Source: Toxorhynchites rutilus septentrionalis
Lineage: Eukaryota > Arthropoda > Insecta > Diptera > Culicidae
Direction of reading: 5' to 3'
NCBI RefSeq assembly: GCF_029784135.1
Contig: NC_073746.1
Coordinates: 150,385,556 to 150,449,555, forward strand
Length of the DNA: 64,000 bases
The number at the start of each line of letters is the position of its first letter. Position 1 is the first letter of the stretch. A model generated the notes under the pieces. It had not been told where the DNA came from. It saw nothing but the letters and a program-made list of their open reading frames with translations, and did not search any database. The position numbers were made by a program, and so were the translations under genes. Shown here piece after piece: positions 44,727 through 55,945 of this stretch.

Positions 44727-47247
44727 CCGTTTTGTCTCAAATTCCGAACACTTACGCTTTGTTGACAATTAAACAGTGTCTCATTACCCAAAATGGTACT
44801 TTTTCGCGAAATTAATGTGGTTTTTGGATACATTAGAACCTTTTCTTCCATTTTTCCACCATAAAATTGATTTACAAATAAATATTCATAGTGAAAAACT
44901 AAAAATATGTTTGATTGCATTTGTCTCAAATTGCGAACACCAAAAATGCAATTTCTTTAAAAAAAATTATAGGAGGTTGTGTCCAAGATACGACCGCATT
45001 GTTGACGTAGAACTACGCTGTTATTTTATATAAGTCGCTTGTTTACACCTTCGGATATGATTCTATAATTCTGTGAAATTTTAGAAACAACTGCTTAGTA
45101 GAATAATCTCTGAAATGATTTTTTCATTGTAGAATCAGTTGACGATAATTGATTGATGATTCATTCTTGCCCTCGCAAAACAATACACTAGCTGATCGTA
45201 TGTCGCAATTTATTTCATGTCAATGCATTGAAAATTTACCTCGAAGGCTATTCCGGTGGACTTTTTCGAAATTGACATAGACTCGGCTACAGTTATTATA
45301 TACATGTTGCACCAGCACCATTATTCCATATCTCATAACTACATCAATATATCTTTGGCACCGCATGTAAACAACAACAATGACAACACTTGCAAGTATC
45401 AAATATCATGCTACATGTTATTTAGTATTGCCTCAAAGGAATCGCACCTCTAGATATCGTTCGTACAAACTAAGCGTAAACCAAGCGCCAAACAAGCGTT
45501 AACCATAGCATGCATACAGAGCCATACATTGGTGGCTTGGAACTACTAGCAGTATGAACATTTCTCATCATTTTGCGCTATTCTCAAAAGAAACGCTTCT
45601 GTTAATACTACTGGCCTCGAAAAGAGTTGCATTGCTTTCTCATGCTCGAGATAAGCGCAGCTGTCTCCCTTAGTGGAGGAAGTTTTGCTACTGGCAAGCA
45701 AAACTTAATCACATACAAAATTCCAGAACATTTACTTTCTTGATGACTAAACAAGAGAAATAAACTCTTTTTGTTAATAACAACCTCGAAAACAGTAGCA
45801 ATGCTTCATTATGATCAATATTAGCGCAAATGCAATTCTAGTTGAAGGCAGTTTTGCGACTGGCACGCGAACCCAAATAACTTATAACCATAACGTCAGT
45901 TTAATGCATTGATGCATTCTCAAAGGCACAAACGAAGCCCTTATGAAGACGGAAAATAAACAATGCTAACTGCTTGGAAAAAGTCCGAATTATGCCACAC
46001 AGCTTGTACTCTGCTGTAACACCCATCGATGCGAATTCGCTGATGAGTTTGTCAAGAGCGGCCGCCTTCATCACCAGCGGGGGGAGCTTGATTTTGGTTG
46101 CTGCCTGGGTAACGGCGATTTTCGACCGAGGCGCCGAAATCGCCTACTTCGCTGTTGTTCGATGCGGTGTCACACTCGCGAAGGTTCGGTTCAGTGCGAG
46201 CGCTTTTCACTGCACCAACACCGCGTGCATCATTAGATGACGCTTACCTCGAAATTTGATTGCCCCTGGCAATGCGTTCGTTTTTTGCAGGGCTCGAGCC
46301 TGCCTTCCTCTTCTTCTTGCTCATCTCACACTACGCGAAGCGTCCAATTTATGACGCGGAAAGAAGAACACACGATACGAATAATGCGAAAAACGAAAAT
46401 CAAACGACGATTTCCAAGTTGGATTACCACTGGTGGGGTCCAATCTTAGATCGAAGCGCAGCGAAAGCAAAGTGAACTGGATTACTCAACAGTCCGAAGC
46501 CGAATGAAATATTGCCTCAGCGAGATCCACTGTTTATACTCTAAGCAAGTATTCCCCTTCATTCTTCTTCTTTTGCTTTGTTCACGGAGGATTTAAATCC
46601 TACGATTTCCCCTCCGTTGGTCGTCGATAAGTTGCTCGTTATTGATAGCTCTGTTCGGCACTCAAATGGACAGAACAAATGTATGGGAAAATAGAAACAC
46701 TTAAAGTTTTCATGAATTTTGACCATTTACTAACAAGGGAATTCTAATGTATGGCATATTAAACAAATCTTACGGAATTTCAGATTAGTTTAGTATGTAA
46801 ATCGCCAAAATCCGTTCGCGGCAAAAATAGTTATTAACGTTAACTTTATTTCATAAAAACCTGACCTGTTTTCTGATTTGACACCCTTAATGAAAGACGT
46901 AGTTCTACGTCAAAAATTATAACTTGTGAGCTACTAGACCGATTCCGATTATAGATGTATCAAATTAAAGCCAATTAGCTATTCTTCTTTGTAAAAATAC
47001 TACACTCCCAAAAATTCGGAATCTGTGCTTCGAAACATGATTCAAATTCCAAATTTGCTAACGCTTGTTTTGACCGGTTTTTTTTAAAATGATTAGGTTA
47101 AAGGCAGTATCGATACCTGTGAATGATGTTAAAATTAAGTCTATATCACAAAGAATGTCTTGGTTTTTATCATTCAATTATTTATACCATCGTAGTACAA
47201 TAATCTTACAATTAAAAATGAAGTGTTCGGAATTTGAGACAAAACGG
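44727..47247. mobile_element. TIR element with ccgttttgtctca ends, interrupted by GACGTAG X2
   Basis: The left end ccgttttgtctcaaattccg and the inverse right end are flanked by TA (44725-44726 and 47248-47249). The inner parts 44727-44955 and 46920-47247 match the element at 34226. The interruption is a GACGTAG element flanked by aaaaattata on both sides. Confidence 0.78.
44956..46916 (-). mobile_element. GACGTAG-family element X2, near-complete, about 1.96 kb
   Basis: The 5' end gacgtagttctacgtc lies at 46896-46911 and the 3' end (ggaggttgtgtcc in plus orientation) near 44967. The direct repeats aaaaattata at both edges could be a target duplication or part of the conserved T-rich termini. 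It is collinear with X1 but lacks the DD37E insertion and retains about 700 bp that X1 has lost. It carries the TATA promoter (46533-46538, inverse) and the gag-like fragment (about 45900-46320, minus), with the same early stop. Confidence 0.72.
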
Positions 47248-47388
47248 TACGCATTACGCATTTCTCTTCATTTTTTATATATCTGCGAACTTTCCTTGTG
47301 ATACCCACAATCCAACATTGCACAGCTGTGGTATCAATCTCTTTCGATAGTTTGTCCTAAAATTCCTAAACTCGTCTGTGCAGTGTTT

Positions 47389-47720
47389 TTAGCTATTTCT
47401 CCAATCTTCTTCATCCTCCTGTTCAAGATTACCTAATATTTTTCTTTTGGGCGGAATTGAGTTAGGTGGATCTAAGTTCTTATCAATTAAATTCAAACCA
47501 AAACAACCAAAGTTGATGGGCTTTGGTTGTTTTGGTTTGAATTTAACAAAGATTGTCACAAATATCTCGACTTTCGCTTCACCTGGGCAAACACCTTGCC
47601 AAATCACGAACTTACGAGCAAATTTATTCATGGATGTGATTTTAAATCTGCCAGGGACACCTAGGTAAGGTGTCCCTTCTAGGTAAGATTTTTCAGCCAG
47701 GAAACTGTCCGAGTTTTCAA
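47389..47720 (-). pseudogene. Decayed DD37E transposase fragment containing a perfect hairpin
   Basis: Read leftwards, fragments resemble KYNEEYLLIDD (the CILMDD region), NKFARKFVIWQGVC (the FADKFARKYMIWQGIC region) and LDPPNSIPPKRKILGNLEQ (the PPN...RPIEKYWA region). Intervening catalytic sequence is missing. A perfect 26-bp inverted repeat (47487-47546) lies where the second Asp region would be. Confidence 0.6.
47487..47546. repeat. Perfect 26-bp inverted repeat, 8-nt loop
   Basis: The left arm 47487-47512 (ttaaattcaaaccaaaacaa...) and right arm 47521-47546 are exactly complementary around the loop ttgatggg. Such perfection in otherwise decayed sequence implies recent formation or constraint. 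Either strand could fold into a small hairpin RNA. Confidence 0.95.
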
Positions 47721-47979
47721 GTCAAGTAAGTCATCAATTAGCAAGTATTCTTCGTTGTACTTCATGAACGATTGGTCATATCTGAATAGTAACGGTTTGT
47801 CAAGACGGGTCAAAAAAGCATATAATCTCACATCCCAGAAAGACAACATCGTCTGAAAGGGACTTCTTTCAAAAAAGAATCCTGATTTATTGTTTCAGGA
47901 GTTACGAAAGGTTCATTTTTCAGTATGCAGTTTTTCTGTATTTTGACCATTTTTTATTTTGTGTCCTGGACACTTTGCA

Positions 47980-48400
47980 GATCTAAAGAGGTATTAGATC
48001 TTTCGTCCAGTAGTCTTTCTGGAAACAACGACCTTACAGTACATTCCATCATCCATAACGACGCAACCGTATTTCATCAGAAAATTCTTGGAGAGCATTT
48101 TTGGGCGTTCCTCTGCTTTCAGATTTTACTTCGCGTTGCGGTTCGATACAACTTGTGTCTTGATATTTCTCAAACCAGCATTTGCTTTTTGAATTTAGGA
48201 TTGCGAAGGTCGTGCCTTTTCCTCCATGTCTGTCGGTGACAAATCCGGGGTCCGTTTGAAAACAGCAACCACTTTCGAGTAAGTTTTGGGATTAGTTACC
48301 TTTGCTTCGATCTCCTGGTTCCCTGTCGATGGTTAGACCATCTTCAAATTGTAACAGGATTCGGAATACCGTGAAGTTGAACAGTTTATTCGACTCATGA
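47980..48400 (-). pseudogene. Second decayed DD37E transposase fragment
   Basis: Read leftwards, blocks resemble LQFEDGLTIDRE (helix-turn-helix region) and LMKYGCVVMDDGMYCKVV (first catalytic Asp). It stops before the rest of the catalytic domain. It contains stops and frame changes, and is distinct from the fragment at 47389 because both include the MDD region. Confidence 0.5.
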
Positions 48401-48458
48401 GAGAAAAAAACATAGTTCATCTTAAATCTGGAGGCATTAAAATGGGCCTATCTCGGAG

Positions 48459-49208
48459 CTATGTGAACGAAATAAAAATGTACTCCTTCCTGTACATTTT
48501 GGAGTCCATGGTCTTGTTTGTCAGAAAAACCGGGGGTTTTCGTCCGCAGCTGCAAATACCTTGCCACATCAAACACTTTCTCGCAAACTTATCGGCAAAA
48601 ACGAATTTGAACTTGCCGGGGACATCACCCCGACCAGTGGCTTTATAAAATTTTTGGCCTGGAAGCTGCCCAAAATCCATCTTCACGTACGTTTTGTCAT
48701 CCATGAGGATGCATCCGTCGTACTTCGTTAGAACCTTGTTGTATAACTTCCGGGCACGTCCTTTGGCTACTACATTCTGCTTCAATGTCCGGTTTGGTTG
48801 CTTACTGGCCCGATAAGATCGTATTCCTTCGCGCAGACGAATCCTTCTGACGGTGCACCGGTCAGCATTGAATTTCTTGGCGATGTCAAAGTCCGACTGC
48901 CCTGGGTTTGCCTTGATCGTTCTCAAAATCTTCAAATGCAGTTTCCGATCCTTAGTTCCACTATGACGCTTGGTATGAACCTGCCGATCGATAGTATGCA
49001 TCTCACGGAAACCTTTGAGAACGCTGTACACGGTCGATTTGGCCATTTTCAACGATTTCGCGATTTTTGAACCTGACCACGTCGAGTTTTTGACGTGGGT
49101 GTCCAAAATTAATTTTCGTTTCGCGGCATCCATCACTTGTAACTTTTTTGAAACTAAACGAATCGTAATGAAATTTTCAGCACTGATAGAGGAAACATTC
49201 CAAAACAA
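48459..49208 (-). pseudogene. DD37E transposase, C-terminally truncated
   Basis: An uninterrupted frame covers the helix-turn-helix part and the first catalytic motif CILMDDKTYVK, and extends to FLTNKTMDSKMYRKE. It then loses family sequence and ends, so the second Asp and third Glu are missing. The likely start is the Met of MDAAKRKLILDTH (49133); the 25 residues before it look like translated leader. It is closest to the transposase at 820 (shared DGCILMDD, KFKFVFADKFARK, GICSCG). The leader phrase cgctcctagtgg is also shared with the first element. A possible 5' terminus containing gtgcgtccagatttaatatg lies near 49265-49285. Confidence 0.87.
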
Positions 49209-49209
49209 A

Positions 49210-49647
49210 GTGCTGTCAAAACATTCTAGATCCGACCACTAGGAGCGCTGTGGTATAATATACAGTGCGTCCAGATTTAATATGAACTATGCTTTAGTCC
49301 GGATTTTCTTTGCATACGTGCAGGATAGATTTGCGATGATATATGCAAATGAAACCTATAAGTGATGTTTTGATGCGGAAATCGACAACGGAAAAATCAA
49401 GACACATTAATGGAGTTTGGAAGAAACCGAATTAATTCTTGGGTAACGATAGTGAAAAACTCAAAGGACAGAAAACACGACTTCTCATAAAGCCAACTTG
49501 CTTTGTTTTTTACAAAGCCGATCGTTTGAATTAATATTACAATCAGGATAAAACAAGATTAACGTTACAGTTCCGGTAATATAACATAAGCTTGAACTTA
49601 AATTTTTCGCAATTTAATTATTTCCTTGATCATAGAAAATACAAAGG
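49210..49647. other. Unassigned AT-rich DNA
   Basis: Apart from the probable DD37E terminus near 49265-49285, nothing could be recognised. Confidence 0.35.
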
Positions 49648-49770
49648 ATGTCCACGTGGACAAGAGGGTAGGGGTTTAGTAAATATTCACGCTTGTCCGC
49701 GGTGGGGAAGGGGGGAGTCTAAAATCATGCTTTTTCTGTCCAGGTAGTATGTGGAGAGCCTCTTATTTCA
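49648..49770. mobile_element. MITE with tgtccac ends, copy 2
   Basis: It begins tgtccacgtggacaagaggg, has a G-rich centre (ggtggggaaggggggagtct) and ends ctgtccaggtagtatgtgga, giving imperfect inverted ends. It is related to 44346-44470. Confidence 0.55.
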
Positions 49771-50170
49771 TAAAAACGTGACCTGTTTTCTGCTTTGGCA
49801 CCCTTAATGTAAGACGTAGTCCTACGTCAAAAACAAATACAATCAAAAATTACGAGAACAAAATTAATGTTTTGCGAGTATATTGTTTTTCTAAAAAGAT
49901 TGACAAACTGGCTTTAATTTGATATGTCGATCATCTAAATCGGTGTAGTAGTTCAAAAGTTATGAATTTTTGAAAGAAGTCATTTTTGGAAAAAAGTGGA
50001 AAAAATAGATTTTTCGGACCACCTTTAAATCAAAATGGAAACGAAAAAATTAAAAAATATGTGTCTAATATTTTCCGAGAAGAAACAAAACTATCACTTT
50101 TCACGAAAATCTGAGAACCACTTCATCGGTTTGGCATGTGTTTGCAGCTAAGTTATGACCAAACGAGAGC
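49771..50170. repeat. Solo GACGTAG 5' end joined to a dispersed AT-rich repeat
   Basis: 49775-49828 is a 5' end in minus orientation (acctgttttctg...cccttaatg...gacgtagtcctacgtc). From 49830 to 50170 the sequence matches 17820-18030 and 18310-18400. Confidence 0.5.
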
Positions 50171-50230
50171 GTCGATGTAGAGAAATCGATGATGTCACTT
50201 ACACCCCTTTCATTTTGAGCCCCTCATATA

Positions 50231-51531
50231 CAGGGTTTTCCATTTCGGGCTTCCGAAAGTATACAGCCCTGCGTTGACAACCGTTTGACATAGCTGTCGA
50301 CCAAAGCGTCATATCGTTAGTTGAATGTCTGCCATTTTACAATATGGATCGTTTTAGCATCGCACAACGTGTTAATTTTGTTAAATTATACTATAAAAAT
50401 GATTAAAAACCGGCAAATGTTTTTCGAGCATTACGGACGGATTTTGGGCGTCATGGACGGCCTACAGAGCACACAATCGCTAATGTAGTGCGTAAATTCG
50501 AACAAACTGGATCCGTAGCGGATATTGTGAAACCTGTGCATCATCGTAATGTGCGTTCGGCCAAAAATATTGCTGCTGTTGCTGCCAGTGTGGAGGATGA
50601 CCCGAATGTTTCGATTCCACGGCGTGCTCAGTAATTGGGCTTGTCAAACACATCATTGTGGCGAATTTTGCATTTGGACTTGCACCTACATCCATATAAA
50701 GTCCAACTGGTACAAAAATCAGAGCGTGGTGACCCTGGAATGCGTCGGGCATACGTCGATTGGGTGAACGAACAACAGCAGCAAAATGCAGAATTTTCGC
50801 ATCAAATTTTCTTCAGCGATGAAGCACATTTCGAGCTCGGTGGCTATGTGAACACCAAAAATTTCCGTATATGGGGCTCAGAAAATCCACACGTGATTGT
50901 TGAGAGGCCATTGCATCCGCCAAAAGTCACTGTTTGGTGCGCATTATGGTCTAGTGGAGTCATCGGGCCGTATTTCTTTGAAAATGAGGAATGCGAGACG
51001 GTAACTGTGACTGTGTAACTGTGTAACTATGGCCGCATGTTAACCGATTTTTTTTGGCACAAATTGAAGATATGGATACGGATGACATGTGGTTTCAGCA
51101 GGACGGCCCCACGTGCCACACAACACGACCGAACATGGCCATATTGAGAACGAAATTTGAGGGACGCATAATTTCGCGTTTTGGTGATGCCAATTGGCCG
51201 TCCAGATCATGCGATTTGAACCCGCTAGACTTTTTTTGTGGGGTTATGCGAAAGACCGTGCCAACTCTCCGCAAACTCTTGAACATTTGAAAGACAACAT
51301 TCGTGAAGTTATGACCGAGATACCGCCCCATATGTGCCGAAAAGTCATCGAAAATTACCTGTTCCGGATCAAGGTGTGCGAGGAAGCCCTAGGTGGACAT
51401 TTGAATGATGTTGTATTTCACACATAATGGCATAAACCAAAACTTTAATTTGAAATAAAAGTTTCATCGAAATTCGAATTCTAAGTGTGTTTTATTTCAA
51501 TACTTTCGGAATTTAAAGTTGGAAAACCCTG
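50231..51531 (+). mobile_element. Tc1/mariner-superfamily element with DD41D spacing, 1301 bp
   Basis: Inverted termini begin cagggttttcca and are flanked by TA (50229-50230, 51532-51533). A tatacttt/tactttcgga subterminal motif is also shared. It encodes one broken transposase. Just right of the end, the phrase ccctgtataatggaagg occurs twice (51527 and 51549). Confidence 0.87.
50344..51426 (+). pseudogene. DD41D-type transposase with stops and frameshifts
   Basis: From ATG (MDRFSIAQRVNFVKLYYKN) the frame has a stop near codon 20 and another near codon 97. The first catalytic block is IFFSDEAHFELGGYVN. The second, WFQQDGPTCHTTRPNMA, and the third, WPSRSCDLNPLDFF, have 41 residues between the Asp of QQD and that of PLD. 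The frame shifts near 51015 (a short gtaactgtgt duplication) and again near 51238 in a T-run. The C-terminus ends GGHLNDVVFHT before TAA. All three acidic residues can be read, so decay is through stops and frameshifts only. Confidence 0.88.
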
Positions 51532-51549
51532 TATAATGGAAGGTGACCC

Positions 51550-54500
51550 TGTATAATGGAAGGAATATCATAAATTGTTGAGTTCTACTTTTAGTTTGAG
51601 CATCTTCATATATTTGCAAAAGAATTTCAATCTTATATAAGTTGCGAATCTTATTGAAAACATTGAATCCAAATCCTATTCAAGATAAAATACCAGACTA
51701 TCAGCAAAAACCCAACACAGATCTGCATCATTTCGTAATACTAATAGATCCAACACGATGATTGAATAATTATGCTGTCCGATGACTTTTTCCCACCCAT
51801 AATTATCGGGTTGCACGAAATTGCAGCCTCGGATAGCCAGCGGATAATTTATAATCTACGAGGATGCTTGGATGAGAATGGCAATTATAGTGCACTTAAG
51901 CTGTGATGCCTAAAAGTAATTTGTCGATTTATTTGCCACTATCACGCCAACTAATGCTTAATGCGGGGCTACGCCACAAACCTAGTCTCTTGCAATGGGT
52001 CCGAGGTGCTACGAGACAGCGATCGTTGTATCGCTCATAAAAAGGTGAGATAAGCAGCACTACTATTCGCGCCACCGCATTGGGATTAGGTGTCATTGGG
52101 CCGCTGTTTGCCGCCGATCACGCGGAGGAACCCGATTAGGACTGGGCCTGCGAGAGGTGCCAACATGACATATGGTCCCGTACAGGAAAAACGAGCCTTC
52201 CTCGCACGCTAAGCGATGGAATTTGATTCGTTCGGACCGCTGGCTGGCTTGGGACGTCTCGCAAATGTGGCCTTTTCACGCAACCGTGATACTCTTGGGG
52301 CCACGGAAGGAAAACATTAGCTCGCGTTCTCGCCAATGAACTCGTAAATAACTTCTCATATCTTATTATTTTCTAATATTCTCTGTCAGTGCAGTGTGAA
52401 CGGCTTGCAATGTTCGATAAAAGCACCCATTTGCTACTGCCGGTCCGGACACGGATCGAGCTGATCAGAGCCGGGGCCGGGGCCAGGAATGAGAACGGCT
52501 CGGGGTTTGCGCATGAGATACGTGATTACGCGCCACGGAGAAAGGAATGTTTTTACGACTTACTTTGCATACCTATTTGCTTGCTGCTGGCTAGCTAGCC
52601 CGGCTCTAGCTGCTCGTGGAGGTTTTAACAAATGTGCCGCTTGTGGAATCGAAACTAATGATTATCGCAATATATCACACTTGAGGCCCGTGGTCTGCAC
52701 CCGGGGTGTGTTTTTGTGATAGCAGTACGCAACCGATTGCGTCTAGCATCACTTCAACTTTATTTATTGGTTGTTGAACTGGAAAACTGTTTTTTTTGCT
52801 GAGAAGCGAATTGAACTGGTGTGGCTATGAAGTTGTTTTTTTATTTTTCGTTATCACCAAGAAATCAATGCATCTGCGAGAGCAATTTATCTTATCGAAC
52901 GACCAAATGACCCACATTAAGATAGGGAATAACTTGTAAATGATCGTCGAATCCTAGCTGCGCATTCAATAACTGTCAGCTGAATGTGCATTCCGTTTCA
53001 TCATGTTTGCGTAACATTACTATGTTATCAATTAGCACTCATCAGAGCGAAAGATTGGCCATTAAACCTATTGAAATGCATCCTCGTAAATTGCATTGCA
53101 AACTGCCGGAATCACCGCTGGAAAGGTGACAGAAAACTCGATCCCCCGGAGTGGTCTCCGGTGGTTCCACAAGCAAGGAAGCCAAGGGAGACGTGTACGC
53201 CTACGACTGCCAACGCATCGATGACGGCGGCCAGCGTCGAATCAGAAAACTCGATCGTTGATTGCGGATTTTTATGAATGAAATCGAAACACGACCGTTC
53301 GCAGGTACCGTTCTCTGCACGCTCCAAGTCATCCCCGTCAAATGCAAGTTGAGCAATAACAACAGCCGCGCGCAATCGCGTACCTCGCGTAGACGGTTGG
53401 CCTTCGGATTTGTGCCAATATGATATGCGGGCCTCTTGGGGCAAGGAGTTCTCGGGCCCATCGATCGCGCTCACACACGCAGGTGTGAGCCACAGCAGTA
53501 GGAAGAAACGGGCGAGGATAAACACACAGGAGAAAAAAAAATGTTTATATGACACCCAGGCCCGGCGCTACCCACGCATTGTTCAAATGGCGAAACTTCA
53601 ACGCGCGACTCGTTTGGAGGTTCCCGGCCCATTGAAACCAGCGAGGATTGTGAGTGTGTGGCATTCGAAAAGATATACATGATCGTCTCGTATATAAATA
53701 TGCTGGGATCGCATGAGCAGCGTCTTTCCGGTCTGGCAAGTTGAACTTATGAATGAAACTTTTTGTTGAGACACAAACGAGATTTAAAGAGAAAAGGCCT
53801 GTGTTGCTGTTGCTGCTTGAACAGTGCTTGAACGGTTGACAAGGGAAAGGTGTTTTCATTCATAACGAAGAGTGACATTTTAAAATGAAAACAAACAATT
53901 TCGAGACTGAGCAGTGGTCGCTCTCTCTGTGTGGGGCAGTTTTCCCTATTAGGATAGCCGACTGATCTGAATGCAAATTGGCATACTCTATCAAAACGGT
54001 GAAGCATACAATGGCCATCGACTCGGGAGGCGACCGATGAATCTCTCTTGTAAAATTGTTTGAATGAAAATACTAGTGTGAAATGATAGTGTAGTGCATT
54101 GTAGTACATAAACGTGCTGGCACAGACTACACTAACGATTATATAAATGTCTAAATAAGTTGTGCTTATTCAGTTACACAAAGTGACACAAAGTCTCATT
54201 AGAGAGGCTCAGAAGGAAAAGGGGTGTAAGTGACTTGATCGATTCTCTTTTCATCAACTTTGTCTTTTGTTCATAGCTCTGCTGCAAAAACGTTCCAATT
54301 CGAGTTTACTAGAGAAACTGATTGATGAGGTTCTGACCTATCGTTAAAATTGCCAAATACACCCACATTCCGTTTTGCCTGCCAAGATTAGGTCGATGTG
54401 ATGTCAACGATCGACCCCAAATGCTGCCACTTTGCAATCGAGTTATCGACCTTTCATATGCATTCGTCGAACAATTTGACACCACTTTCTTGCCAACATG

Positions 54501-54960
54501 TGCAAGGCGTCGACCTGCTTGCAGCGCTGCTTCCAGCACTGCTCGCCTCTCGTTTGTATTGGTTTGATTTTAATAATTTTATTAGAAAAAAAGAGAACCA
54601 AAATGCATGTAATAAAAACACTATTGTGAACAAAGAAGTAGATATAATCGGTGCATCCGGGTTGTCCGGATTGACGATTCGAATCCATTTGAGTACGTTG
54701 TCGTTGATATATTTCTCCGTGACGCACATATGTGGCTGAGGAGGATTCTTGAATGTGCGCGAAGCACGGGATCTCTTATAGGGAAAATTGCTTCGATGGC
54801 CAGGTCCTGCTGCTGCTGCTGTTGATGTTGGTACTGTCCCCGGCATGGCCACCAGGGCTTGGAGGATACTGCTGCGGGAAATCTGATGCTGATGGCTACT
54901 GTTATAGAAGTGAGAATCCGTTATAGAAGTGGAATGGTGATGGGGGAAATCATCTTTTCT
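51550..54960. other. Mostly single-copy DNA, no gene proven
   Basis: GC-richer blocks occur at 51950-52700 and 53100-53700. A 147-residue minus frame (53555-53112) begins with a hydrophobic stretch (FFFSCVFILARFFLLLWLTPACVSA) like a signal peptide. However, the other strand and frames are also open here and no domain follows, so it is not called. 54210-54300 is a repeat matching the inverse of 50150-50225 (aaaggggtgtaagtgac). Confidence 0.4.
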
Positions 54961-54966
54961 ACTCAC

Positions 54967-55020
54967 CAATTGATGGGAGCAAAAAAGCCGGATCAACCGA
55001 ACGAACGGATGTATCCATTG
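54967..55020 (-). other. Candidate 54-bp host exon, possibly carrying a start codon
   Basis: On the minus strand, the acceptor attttattttgtttcag precedes caatgg, and the exon ends attg before the consensus donor gtgagt. From the ATG the exon encodes MDTSVRSVDPAFLLPSI and one further base. The whole exon is also open in a second frame, which continues through the downstream sequence to 54454 without a stop (191 residues in all, including CVTEKYINDNVLKWIRIVN). No downstream acceptor can be chosen with confidence and no protein family is recognised. Confidence 0.35.
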
Positions 55021-55945
55021 CTGAAACAAAATAAAATAATTAATGAATAAAAAGTATAATAATTTCTTTAGTCACCAATTGTATGATCCATTTGTTTTTG
55101 TTTGGGATGATAGTTTAGCGACGAAGAAAAAAAAATCACCAGTGATTCCAATTGGTTTTTTAATTATTCCGCATTTTCGATCAATGACGGAGATGTCACA
55201 GCGTTTCGGCTCACGTTAGGTCGATGATTTTTTCGTCGATTGGATTGTGGGCAGCTAGGAATGTGTTTGAAGCTAAAGTCGATGAAGCTAGAGAGTGTCT
55301 CTTCTGAGCCCATCATTTGGAAAGGATTTTGTTCCACCAGACCAAGTTATTGGTTAATATTGTCTCAGGATTTTGAAGCATCAGATGGCCTGAATCTACC
55401 GAATTCGATCTCGAGTATCACAATTTGAACCTTTCCCCACGATGCTGAGTCGAATCACAAGTCACTGATCGCGCGTTAATTTTTGGCTCGAAATCGCGTC
55501 TGTGTTCTCAATAATTCGTCGTGTTCGACAGTTAGCGACTTCTATCTTTTTCCAAACATCAAGGAAAAATAAAAGAATTTTTTGACGACCTAAGGGCCGT
55601 TCGAACAACCTCAACCGAAGCGTGAATCGTCATTACTCAATATCTAAGTCATTTTTAAGCCACTTTTAAGTATTGAAAATGGAAGAAACTATTCTGAATA
55701 ATAAATTCAATGATCACTACCAGTTCTGAAACTTGCCTCACGATTGCTCAGACGAAGTTTAGGACTGTTGGTGGATTGAAGTGCTTTTGTTTTTGTGCTG
55801 GTTTCTTGCTCATCTTTTCGGATCACAGTTTAACCTATCCAAAATAGACATAACCTGCTGAGTTCTTCACTTTTTGGAGTAAGACGATGACCCCCTTAAC
55901 CATTTTGGCAACGGAATGGTTCAGGTTTTGCTCCATCATCCTGAG
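55021..55945. other. Unassigned, probably single-copy DNA
   Basis: No repeat or gene signature could be supported. It would be upstream or intronic relative to the minus-strand exon at 54967-55020. Confidence 0.35.

Noticed and set aside
44966..45170. Long terminal repeats of a retrotransposon, based on the similarity of 377-590 and 44956-45170
   Set aside because: The two segments are 3' ends of separate elements of one family. No paired direct repeats, primer-binding site or polypurine tract was seen.
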